Below, one piece after another: positions 19,424 through 27,995 of a stretch of 64,000 nucleotides of DNA (the stretch's first letter is position 1; each line of letters opens with the position of its first letter). Source of the stretch: CALZJC01 sp963781065 (GTDB lineage Bacteria; Acidobacteriota; Thermoanaerobaculia; Multivoradales; JAHEKO01); assembly GCA_963781065.1 (NCBI GenBank), contig CAWAET010000004.1:806001-870000 (forward strand). Reading direction: 5' to 3'. Below the pieces are notes generated by a model. The model searched no databases. It saw nothing but the letters and a program-made list of their open reading frames with translations, and was not told where the DNA came from. Position numbers and translations under genes: made by a program.

Positions 19424-19438
19424 CAGCCCGCGGGCTGC
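19423..19438. repeat. Perfect 16-bp palindrome matching the joined tips of the MITE-like element
   Basis: GCAGCCCGCGGGCTGC overlaps the end of the Rrf2 stop codon. With the preceding CTA it equals the left tip CTAGCAGCCCG joined to CGGGCTGC of the right tip of the 203-bp element. It may be an excision footprint, a target site, or simply a small hairpin before sufB. Confidence 0.55.
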
Positions 19439-19455
19439 CGGAGGGAGAACGAGAT

Positions 19456-20913
<1,458 letters not shown>

Positions 20914-20986
20914 GCGGAAACCCCGCCGGCAACCCCTTACTTCGCGAAAGACATTTGTTTTCTTCAGATATCGAGAGGACCGAAAG

Positions 20987-21769
20987 ATGAGCATGTTGGA
21001 GATCAAGGACCTGCGCGCGCAGGTCGAGGGACAGGAGATACTCAAGGGCGTCAACTTGACCGTCGAGGCGGGTCAGGTGCACGCCGTGATGGGGCCGAAC
21101 GGCTCCGGCAAGTCGACCCTGGCACGGGTGCTGGCCGGCGACGCGGTCTACGAGGTGACCGGCGGCGAGGTGCTCTACAAGGGGCAGGACCTGCTGGACA
21201 TGGACCCCGAGGTGCGCGCCCGCGAAGGGCTGTTCCTCGCCTTCCAGTATCCGGTCGAGATCCCGGGGGTGAGCAACGTCTACTTTCTCAAGGCGGCGCT
21301 CAACGCCATCCGCAAGCACCGCGGCGAGCCCGAGATGGACGCCATGGACTTCCTCACCTACGTGCGCGAGAAGATGAAGGTGGTCAAGATGGAGGAGTCG
21401 CTGCTGCAGCGGCCGGTCAACGACGGCTTCTCGGGGGGCGAGAAGAAGCGCAACGAGATCTTCCACATGGCGACCCTCGACCCGGTGCTGGCGGTGCTGG
21501 ATGAGACCGACTCCGGGCTCGACATCGACGCGCTCAAGATCGTCGCCGACGGGGTCAACTCGCTGCGCGACGAGAACCGGGCCTTCGTCGTCATCACCCA
21601 TTATCAGCGGCTGCTCAACTACATCGTGCCCGACGTGGTGCACGTGATGGTCGACGGGCGGATCGCGCGCTCGGGCGGCAAGGAGCTCGCCTTCGAGCTC
21701 GAGGAGCAGGGCTACGCCGCGATCGAGCGGGATGCGGCCGCCGGGGCCGCCGTGCCGGTGGGGGCCTAG
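20987..21769 (+). CDS. sufC: Fe-S assembly ATPase SufC
   Basis: 260 residues, ABC-type ATPase that drives the SufB-SufD scaffold. Walker A is GPNGSGKST (about residues 36-44); the signature motif is the SufC form FSGGEKKRNEI rather than LSGGQ; Walker B is PVLAVLDETDSGLDIDALK. The Q-loop area FLAFQYPVEIPGV is also typical. An alanine/valine tail extends the C-terminus. Only six bases separate its stop from sufD. Confidence 0.97.
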   Translation: MSMLEIKDLRAQVEGQEILKGVNLTVEAGQVHAVMGPNGSGKSTLARVLAGDAVYEVTGGEVLYKGQDLLDMDPEVRAREGLFLAFQYPVEIPGVSNVYFLKAALNAIRKHRGEPEMDAMDFLTYVREKMKVVKMEESLLQRPVNDGFSGGEKKRNEIFHMATLDPVLAVLDETDSGLDIDALKIVADGVNSLRDENRAFVVITHYQRLLNYIVPDVVHVMVDGRIARSGGKELAFELEEQGYAAIERDAAAGAAVPVGA

Positions 21770-21775
21770 AGCGCC

Positions 21776-23110
21776 ATGAGCACGACTCTGGTCAGTGACG
21801 CGATCGCGCCCTACGCGGTCGCCTTCGAGCGGCTGCTGGGCGAGCTGCCCGGCGGTGGCCGGGTGGCGGAGCTGCGCCGCGGCGCCATCGAGCGGTTCGG
21901 CGAGATCGGCTTCCCCAACGTGCGCCAGGAGGAGTGGCGGTTCACCGACGTCTCGCCGATCGCCGGCACCGAGTTCGACCTCTCGCCCGAGGCGGGCGCG
22001 ATCGCGGTCGCCGATCTCGAGCCCTACAGCTATCGCGACTGTTACCGGCTGGTGCTGGTGAACGGCCGGCTGGCGCCGGAGCTTTGTGATCTGGACGGAC
22101 TACCCGAGGGCGTCCAGGTCCGCGGCCTGGCCGAGGCGCTCGGCGCCGGGTCGACGGTTGCCGAGGCCGAGCTGGGCCGCCACGCCGCCTACGGCGAGCA
22201 CCCGTTCGTCGCCCTCAACACGGCTCTCTGGCGCGACGGGGCGTTGATCCACGTGCCGCGCGGCGTGGTGCTGGAAAAGCCGGTGAACGTGGTGGTCCTG
22301 GGAGCGCCGGCCGGCCGGCCCATCGCCTTCTTCCCGCGTTTGCTGGTGATCGCCGAACAGTCGAGCCAGCTGACCATGGTCGAGCAGTACGCCACGATCG
22401 GCGAAGGCCGTTACCTCTCCTGCCCGGTGACCGAGATCGTCGCCCACGACAACGCCGTGGTCGATCACTACAAGCTGCAGCGTGAGTCGAACGACGCCTT
22501 CCACATGGCCACCTTCCAGATCCACCAGGGCCGCGACTCGAACGTCAGCTCGCACTCCATCTCCTGGGGCGGCGACCTGGTGCGCAACGACGTCAACGCC
22601 ATCCTGGCTGGCGAGGGCTGCGATGCCAACCTCAACGGCCTCTATCTGGTCGAGGGCAAGCAGTTGGTCGACTACCACATGCGGGTGGAGCACGTGGCGC
22701 CCCACTGCGACAGCCACGAGCTGTTCAAGGGCATTCTCGAGGGCGCCGGGCGTTCGGTATTCAACGGCCGCATCTACGTTCACCCGGGGGCGCAGAAAAC
22801 CGACGCCAAGCAGACCAGCCGCAACCTGCTGCTGTCGCCCGACGCGTTGTGCAACGCCAATCCGCAGCTCGAGATCTTCGCCGACGACGTCAAGTGCACC
22901 CACGGCTCGACCGTCGGCCAGCTCGACGACACGGCGATCTTCTATCTGCGCTCGCGCGGCATCGGCGAGGAGGCGGCCCGCAGCCTGCTGACCTACGCCT
23001 TCGCCGCCGACATCGTCGAGCGCATCCGCGTGCCGCAGGTGCGCCAGGAGCTGGAGGAGTTTCTCTTCCGCCGCCTGCCCAAGGGCGATATCGTCCGTCA
23101 GGCGGTCTAG
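21776..23110 (+). CDS. sufD: Fe-S assembly protein SufD
   Basis: 444 residues, the SufB paralogue of the SufBC2D complex. Typical segments are NVRQEEWRFTDVSP near the N-terminus, FVALNTALWRDGALIHVPRGVVLEKPV in the middle, and the C-terminal core NGRIYVHPGAQKTDAKQTSRNLLLSPDA with KCTHGSTVGQLDDTAIFYLRSRGI, including the conserved His. Six bases after sufC, followed after 22 bases by sufS. Confidence 0.97.
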   Translation: MSTTLVSDAIAPYAVAFERLLGELPGGGRVAELRRGAIERFGEIGFPNVRQEEWRFTDVSPIAGTEFDLSPEAGAIAVADLEPYSYRDCYRLVLVNGRLAPELCDLDGLPEGVQVRGLAEALGAGSTVAEAELGRHAAYGEHPFVALNTALWRDGALIHVPRGVVLEKPVNVVVLGAPAGRPIAFFPRLLVIAEQSSQLTMVEQYATIGEGRYLSCPVTEIVAHDNAVVDHYKLQRESNDAFHMATFQIHQGRDSNVSSHSISWGGDLVRNDVNAILAGEGCDANLNGLYLVEGKQLVDYHMRVEHVAPHCDSHELFKGILEGAGRSVFNGRIYVHPGAQKTDAKQTSRNLLLSPDALCNANPQLEIFADDVKCTHGSTVGQLDDTAIFYLRSRGIGEEAARSLLTYAFAADIVERIRVPQVRQELEEFLFRRLPKGDIVRQAV

Positions 23111-23132
23111 CGAGACACCCTTGGGCCAAACT

Positions 23133-24395
23133 ATGGCCGTGACCGACAGCGAGACAGTCGAGCGATCGGCGGAGCCGCTCCTCGACGTCGAGGCGGTGCG
23201 CCGGGACTTCCCGGCGATGTCCATCCGGGTCCACGGCCGGCCCCTGGCCTACCTCGACAGCGCCGCCTCGGCGCAGAAGCCCGAGGCCGTGCTGGCGGCC
23301 CAGAATCGCTGCTATCGCGAGTACTACGCCAACGTCCACCGCGGGGTGCACACGCTGTCCCAGCGGTCGACCGAGGCCTACGAAGGGGCTCGCGCCCGGG
23401 TGGCGCGGTTTCTCGGCGCCGCCAGCGAGCGCGAGATCGTCTTCGTCCGCGGCGCGACCGAGGGCATCAACCTGGTGGCTCAGACCCTCGGCCGGCGCCG
23501 TGTCTCGGCCGGCGACGAGGTGCTGATCACCGAGATGGAGCATCACTCGAACATCGTGCCCTGGCAGATGCTGTGCGAGGAGCGCGGCGCCAAACTGCGA
23601 GTGGCGCCGATCGACGACCGGGGCGAGGTGATCCCCGAGGAGTTCCGCCGGCTGCTCAGCGAACGCACGCGCGTCGTTGCCCTGGTCCACGTTTCCAACG
23701 CTCTGGGCACGATCAACCCGGTGCGCGAGATGACCGCGGCGGCGCGCGACGCCGGCGCCGTGGTGCTGGTCGACGGCGCCCAGGCGGCGCCCCACTTCGC
23801 GATCGACGTCCAGGATCTGGGCTGCGACTTCTACGTCTTCTCGTCGCACAAGGTCTACGGACCGACCGGGGTCGGCGCGCTCTACGGCCGGCTCGACCTG
23901 CTCGAGGAGATGCCGCCCTACCAGGGCGGTGGCGAGATGATCCGCTCGGTCACCTTCGAGAAGACCGAGTACGCCGCGCCGCCGGCCAGGTTCGAGGCCG
24001 GCACGCCGGACATCGTCGGCGCGATCGGCCTGGCGGCGGCGCTCGACTATCTCGACGGCCACGATCGCCGGGCGATCCGGCGGCATGAGGACGACCTGCT
24101 GGCCTACGCCACCGAGGCGCTCGGCAGTCTTCCCGGTGTGCGGCTGATCGGCACCGCGGCGCACAAGGCGGCGGTGGTGTCGTTCGTGATCGACGGCGTG
24201 CACGCCCACGACGTCGGCACCATCCTCGACCTCGAGGGGATCGCGGTACGGGTCGGCCACCACTGCGCGCAGCCGGTCATGGACCACTTCCGGGTGCCGG
24301 CCACGGTGCGCGCCTCGCTGGCCCTCTACAACCGGCGCGACGAGATCGACCGTCTGGCGGCCGGCGTGCTCAAGGTGCGGGAGATCTTCGCCTGA
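23133..24395 (+). CDS. sufS: Cysteine desulfurase SufS
   Basis: 420 residues, PLP-dependent enzyme that removes sulfur from cysteine for Fe-S synthesis. Signatures are LAYLDSAASAQKP, FVRGATEGINLVAQ, MEHHSNIVPWQ, the PLP Lys in SSHKVYGPTG (about K240), and the persulfide Cys in RVGHHCAQP (about C378). ATG 23133 is used; a TTG four codons earlier is less likely. The stop overlaps the next start by one base (TGATG), so it is coupled to sufU, its sulfur acceptor. Confidence 0.96.
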   Translation: MAVTDSETVERSAEPLLDVEAVRRDFPAMSIRVHGRPLAYLDSAASAQKPEAVLAAQNRCYREYYANVHRGVHTLSQRSTEAYEGARARVARFLGAASEREIVFVRGATEGINLVAQTLGRRRVSAGDEVLITEMEHHSNIVPWQMLCEERGAKLRVAPIDDRGEVIPEEFRRLLSERTRVVALVHVSNALGTINPVREMTAAARDAGAVVLVDGAQAAPHFAIDVQDLGCDFYVFSSHKVYGPTGVGALYGRLDLLEEMPPYQGGGEMIRSVTFEKTEYAAPPARFEAGTPDIVGAIGLAAALDYLDGHDRRAIRRHEDDLLAYATEALGSLPGVRLIGTAAHKAAVVSFVIDGVHAHDVGTILDLEGIAVRVGHHCAQPVMDHFRVPATVRASLALYNRRDEIDRLAAGVLKVREIFA

Positions 24396-24850
24396 TGTCC
24401 GACTTGCTGGACCTGTACCAGGAAGTCATCCTGGATCACAACAAGCGGCCGCGGAACTTCGGCGAGCTGGCCGACCCGCATCAGCAGGCCGAGGGCCACA
24501 ACCCGCTGTGCGGCGACCGGCTGACCGTCGATCTGATTCTCGACGAGGACCGCATCGTCGAGCTCCGATTCCGCGGCCAGGGTTGCGCCATCTCCACCGC
24601 CTCGGCCTCGCTGATGACCGAGGCGGTGAAGGGAAAGACGGTTGCCGAGGCGGAACTGCTTTTCGAGGGCTTTCACGAGATGCTGACCGGCGACCCCAGC
24701 GTGCCGGCCGAGGCAGCGGGCGAGCTCGGCAAGCTGGCCGTGTTCTCCGGCGTGCGGGAGTTCCCGATCCGGGTCAAGTGCGCCACCCTGCCGTGGCATA
24801 CGCTGCGGGCGGCGCTGCGGGCCTCGCCCCAGGCCGTTACGACCGAGTGA
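24395..24850 (+). CDS. sufU: SUF-associated sulfur transfer/scaffold protein SufU
   Basis: 151 residues, NifU/IscU-like fold of the SufU subtype. It contains the three conserved Cys in their expected contexts: HNPLCGDRLTVDL, FRGQGCAISTASASLM and VKCATLPWHTL, plus the insertion that sets SufU apart from IscU. SufU accepts sulfur from SufS. It is the last gene of the operon; CCGAG-TGA-CTCGG around its stop is a small possible hairpin. Confidence 0.95.
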   Translation: MSDLLDLYQEVILDHNKRPRNFGELADPHQQAEGHNPLCGDRLTVDLILDEDRIVELRFRGQGCAISTASASLMTEAVKGKTVAEAELLFEGFHEMLTGDPSVPAEAAGELGKLAVFSGVREFPIRVKCATLPWHTLRAALRASPQAVTTE

Positions 24851-24942
24851 CTCGGCAACTCCGCGGCGTCGAGAGCAACGTTTCACAGCTCGAGGCGACG
24901 TCCGGGTAGTGGCTCTGAGCCGCCACCGACGTCCGTTGCCGT

Positions 24943-24971
24943 TTGATCGCGAGTCGGGCTTCCACTATAGT
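24943..24971 (+). promoter_or_regulatory. Probable sigma-70 promoter for the oligopeptidase gene
   Basis: TTGATC (24943-24948), 17 bases, and TATAGT (24966-24971), followed by an unusually AT-rich run (TTTTTATTAAG). It lies about 55 bases before the M3 peptidase ATG. Confidence 0.6.
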
Positions 24972-25028
24972 TTTTATTAAGTCTCCCTGCCGTGGCTCTC
25001 CGGCCCGGCGACCTCCATCCGGTAACTG

Positions 25029-26837
25029 ATGTCCGTCCAATCGCCCCGAGCCGCGCTGTACGAGGCGGGATCCTGGCAGCTCGGCGAGCTGTTGCCGGAT
25101 GCCGACGAAGCGACGGTCGTGGTGCGCCTGGCCGAGATCGAGGCGCAGGTCGGCGCGTTCGAGCTCCTGCGGGATTCCCTCGGTCCGGAGATCGAGCCGG
25201 CGGGCCTCGCCGAGATGGTCGATCGCTACGCCGCCCTGGTGGAGTCGGTCTACGTGCTGTCCGGCTACGCCGCCCTGAGGTTCTCGGCCGACACCCGGTC
25301 GGAGGAGGCGCTGAGCCTGCGCAGCCGGCTGCGCGACGCGCTGGCCGGGCTCTCCAACCGGACGCTGTTCTTCGTCCTGTGGTGGAAGGAGCTCGAGGAC
25401 GAGGCTGCGGCGCGGCTGCTCGACGCTCTCGCCGGCTCGCCCGACACCCACCATTTCCTGGGCGAGCTGCGGCGCCTGCGCCAGTTCAGCCTGGACGAGC
25501 GCAGCGAGCAGGCGATCAACCTCAAGAACGCCAACGGCATCGATGCCCTGGTCGCCCTCTACTCGATGTTGAGCAGCCGGTTGGAGTTCCGGCTGGCGGT
25601 CGACGGCCAGGAGAAGATCCTCACCCGCGACGAGATCCAGGGCTACTTCTACGCCGGCGAACCGGAGGTGCGGGAGGCGGCCTACCGGGAGCTGTTCCGG
25701 GTGTTCGATGGCGAGGCCCGGGTGCTGGGGCAGATCTACACCCACCGCGTCCTCGACTGGCACAACGAGAACCTGACGCTGCGCGGCTACCCCTCGCCGA
25801 TCTCGGTGCGCAACCGGTCCAACGACGTTCCGGACGAGGCCGTCGACCTGCTGATCGAGGCGGCGCGGGAGAGCGCCGGGCTGTTCCAACGCTATTTCCG
25901 TCTCAAGGCCGGCTGGGTCGGCCGCGACCGGCTGCGCCGCTACGACCTCTACGCTCCGCTGGCGGCTTCTCAGCGGACGGTGCCCTACGGCGACGCGGTG
26001 GCGCTGGTGTTGGACACCCTGGCGGACTTCCATCCCCGCGTGGCCGAGCTGGCCGAGCGGGCCTTCCTGGAGGGGCACGTCGACGGCGAGATCCGGCCGG
26101 GCAAGAAGAGCGGCGCCTTCTGCGCCACCATCCTGCCCAGCCAGACGCCCTGGCTGCTGCTCAACTACACCGGCCGGGTGCGGGCGGTAGCGACGCTGGC
26201 GCACGAGCTCGGGCACGCGGTGCACAGCCTGCTGGCGGCGGACCACTCGGTGCTGACCCAGGCGCCTTCGCTGCCGCTGGCGGAGACCGCTTCGGTGTTC
26301 GCCGAGATGCTCCTCACCGACCGTCTGCTCGAGGAGGAGAGCGATCCGCTGGCCCGGCGCGAGCTGTTGGCCTCGTCGATGGACGACATCTACGCCACGG
26401 TGATGCGTCAGGCCTACTTCACCCGGTTCGAGATCGCCGCCCATCAGGCGGTGCGCGAGGGCCGGCGGCCGAGCGCCCTCGACGAGCTCTATTTCGAGAC
26501 CCTGCGCGAGCAGTTCGGCGACTCGGTCGAGCTGTCCGACGACTTCGCCCGCGAGTGGATCGCCATCCCGCACCTGTTCCTCACGCCGTTCTACTGCTAC
26601 TCCTACAGTTTCGGCCAGCTGCTGGTGCTGTCGCTCTACCAGCGGTTCCGCGAGCAGGGGGAGGCGTTCATCCCCGGCTATCTGAGGCTGCTCTCCTACG
26701 GCGGCTCGGCGCGGCCGGAGCGGATCCTGGGCGAGGTCGGGGTGGATATCGGCGACGCGGACTTCTGGCGCGGTGGCTTCCGCATCGTCGAGCGCATGAT
26801 CGACGAGCTCGAGAGCCTCGGCGCCGCCGGGATCTGA
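25029..26837 (+). CDS. pepF: M3 family oligoendopeptidase (PepF-like)
   Basis: 602 residues, normal for PepF. The zinc motif LAHELGHAVHS lies at about residues 390-400, with the third ligand Glu in the downstream LPLAETASVFAEML block. Other M3B blocks are NLTLRGYPSPISVRN, YDLYAPL, PGKKSGAFCATI and YCYSYSFGQLLVL near the C-terminus. It is a cytoplasmic zinc endopeptidase that degrades short peptides. No signal peptide. It follows the SUF operon but has its own promoter. The gap after it contains repeat sequence and element E5. Confidence 0.95.
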   Translation: MSVQSPRAALYEAGSWQLGELLPDADEATVVVRLAEIEAQVGAFELLRDSLGPEIEPAGLAEMVDRYAALVESVYVLSGYAALRFSADTRSEEALSLRSRLRDALAGLSNRTLFFVLWWKELEDEAAARLLDALAGSPDTHHFLGELRRLRQFSLDERSEQAINLKNANGIDALVALYSMLSSRLEFRLAVDGQEKILTRDEIQGYFYAGEPEVREAAYRELFRVFDGEARVLGQIYTHRVLDWHNENLTLRGYPSPISVRNRSNDVPDEAVDLLIEAARESAGLFQRYFRLKAGWVGRDRLRRYDLYAPLAASQRTVPYGDAVALVLDTLADFHPRVAELAERAFLEGHVDGEIRPGKKSGAFCATILPSQTPWLLLNYTGRVRAVATLAHELGHAVHSLLAADHSVLTQAPSLPLAETASVFAEMLLTDRLLEEESDPLARRELLASSMDDIYATVMRQAYFTRFEIAAHQAVREGRRPSALDELYFETLREQFGDSVELSDDFAREWIAIPHLFLTPFYCYSYSFGQLLVLSLYQRFREQGEAFIPGYLRLLSYGGSARPERILGEVGVDIGDADFWRGGFRIVERMIDELESLGAAGI

Positions 26838-26839
26838 GC

Positions 26840-26990
26840 GGCGCCCGCTGCGGCTGCGTCCTCCGGTTGTGCATCCGGGCCGGGCTCCGCCTGCGTGGCC
26901 GCTCCCCGGTCGCTGCGCTCGCAGCCAAGGCTTCGCTCCTCGGGGGCGTCCACTCCGGCTGCGCCCTCCGGTGTTGCGCCAGCGAGTCGC
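26840..26990. repeat. Single copy of the 105-bp repeat plus start of a second unit
   Basis: A 105-bp unit (26840-26944) has an internal mini-palindrome GCTGCGCTCGCAGC and the run CCAAGGCTTCGCTCC. It is followed by the start of a second unit (CACTCCGGCTGCGCCCTCC). The same unit occurs twice at 30665-30874. A shared spacer (GTTGCGCCAGCGAGTCGCC...) links it to element E5. Confidence 0.8.
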
Positions 26991-27036
26991 CGCTCAAGTG
27001 CGTCCTCCGGTGTCCTCTGGTGCGTAGGCCACCGCC

Positions 27037-27205
27037 GGAGCGCAAAGCCGCTGGGATGTCGCGTAGTGGCGCATAAAGCGACCGCCCCCTTGATACGCCA
27101 CTAATCTGCGATCCACCACGATCGACAGCAACGACTGGAAGCCTCGATTCCGCAGGGGCGGGAGGCAGCGCCACGGAGCGAGCAGCCCAGCGGCTTGGAG
27201 CGGCC
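27037..27205 (+). repeat. Structured intergenic element E5
   Basis: AAGCCGCTGGG (27045-27055) pairs with CCCAGCGGCTT (27186-27196), CGC (27060-27062) with GCG (27178-27180), and GTGGCG (27066-27071) with CGCCAC (27169-27174). The loop is GTA/GGA. Compared with E1 and E4, the three-base middle stem has changed from CCC/GGG to CGC/GCG on both sides. The conserved block reads CATAAAGCG. GGAGCG flanks both ends. Convergent gap after pepF. Confidence 0.86.
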
Positions 27206-27316
27206 AATACCGCGAACTCCGTCATCCAGCCCGATTTAGTGCCCCAAAAGGCCGGGCGACCGGCGGTAAGGCCGGTCGTCGGGAGGCGAGGGGTGGAGCG
27301 GATGGGATGCGGGGCC

Positions 27317-27577
27317 TTAGTGGAAATGCTCTAAAGAGGTCACGACCAGTTGGTCGACCTCCTGCCGGGTCAGGTAACCCAGCATATTGAGACGCAGGGC
27401 CAGGAACTCCGAGATCGTCGGCAGGTCCCATTCCTGTAGCTCACCGGCTTCATCGGGCGTCAAGGCGTCGTTGCGGACCGCGAACAGCAAAAGGGCATCG
27501 GCCACGGCGTCGTCACTCGGGCGAACGCCGTGGCCGATCTGGGAGAGGAGAGTCTGGGTCTGGCGGTTGGTGTTCAT
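27317..27577 (-). CDS. Small hypothetical protein (86 aa)
   Basis: No family recognised. The frame starts with MNTNRQTQTLLSQIGHG and reads as a soluble, helical, acidic protein (SDDAVADALLLFAVRNDAL, EFLALRLNMLGYLTRQEVD). Composition and the lack of Arg/Pro-rich shadow-frame character suggest it is real. An AT-richer stretch upstream (27600-27690) could hold its promoter. It is convergent with pepF, with element E5 between them. The Shine-Dalgarno is weak. Confidence 0.55.
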   Translation of the reverse strand: MNTNRQTQTLLSQIGHGVRPSDDAVADALLLFAVRNDALTPDEAGELQEWDLPTISEFLALRLNMLGYLTRQEVDQLVVTSLEHFH

Positions 27578-27739
27578 GGTCTTGTCGCCGTTTCCGTGGT
27601 TCTTGAATAGCAGAAACCGTGCCAGTCGCTATCTTCCCTTTGGTAAAGGGTTTTTTGGCCGGGTCTCGCGGCCGATTGACAAATATTCGCAGCGCCGATT
27701 GACGCTCGGTGCAATCGTCAGCGGTCGCTGGCGACCTGA

Positions 27740-27920
27740 TCCGGTAGCACTCTTATGCCCGATGCCGGGCTACGCCTCCGGGACGCCCCCCGCCACGCAA
27801 CTTTGCAGGCCGCCGCCGTTGGCAGCGAGGAGCACAGAGGCGAGTAGCCTCCGTCCGAAGTCCGACCGAAACGAGCCGTCCGGAGGAGAGCCCACCCCAG
27901 ACCTCGCGCGCCGGCCGGCC
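27740..27920 (+). repeat. Half copy of the second hairpin-element family
   Basis: From about 27813 to 27912 this matches the reverse complement of 56933-57045 closely (GAGGAGCACAGAGGCGAGTA, TCCGACCGAAACGAGCCG). It ends with the arm CCCACCCCAGACCTCGCGCG. The partner arm is absent upstream, so this copy is truncated or its 5' half has been replaced. CCGGGCTACGCCTCC (27768-27782) also recurs, inverted, near 57231. The rest of the 27578-27995 gap shows no gene. Confidence 0.7.
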
Positions 27921-27995
27921 TATTTGCGCACAAGCCTGTATCGCACAACTCCACCAGCGCACGTTGGCGCTGTAGAAAGCTGGTCAGAAGGCGGG

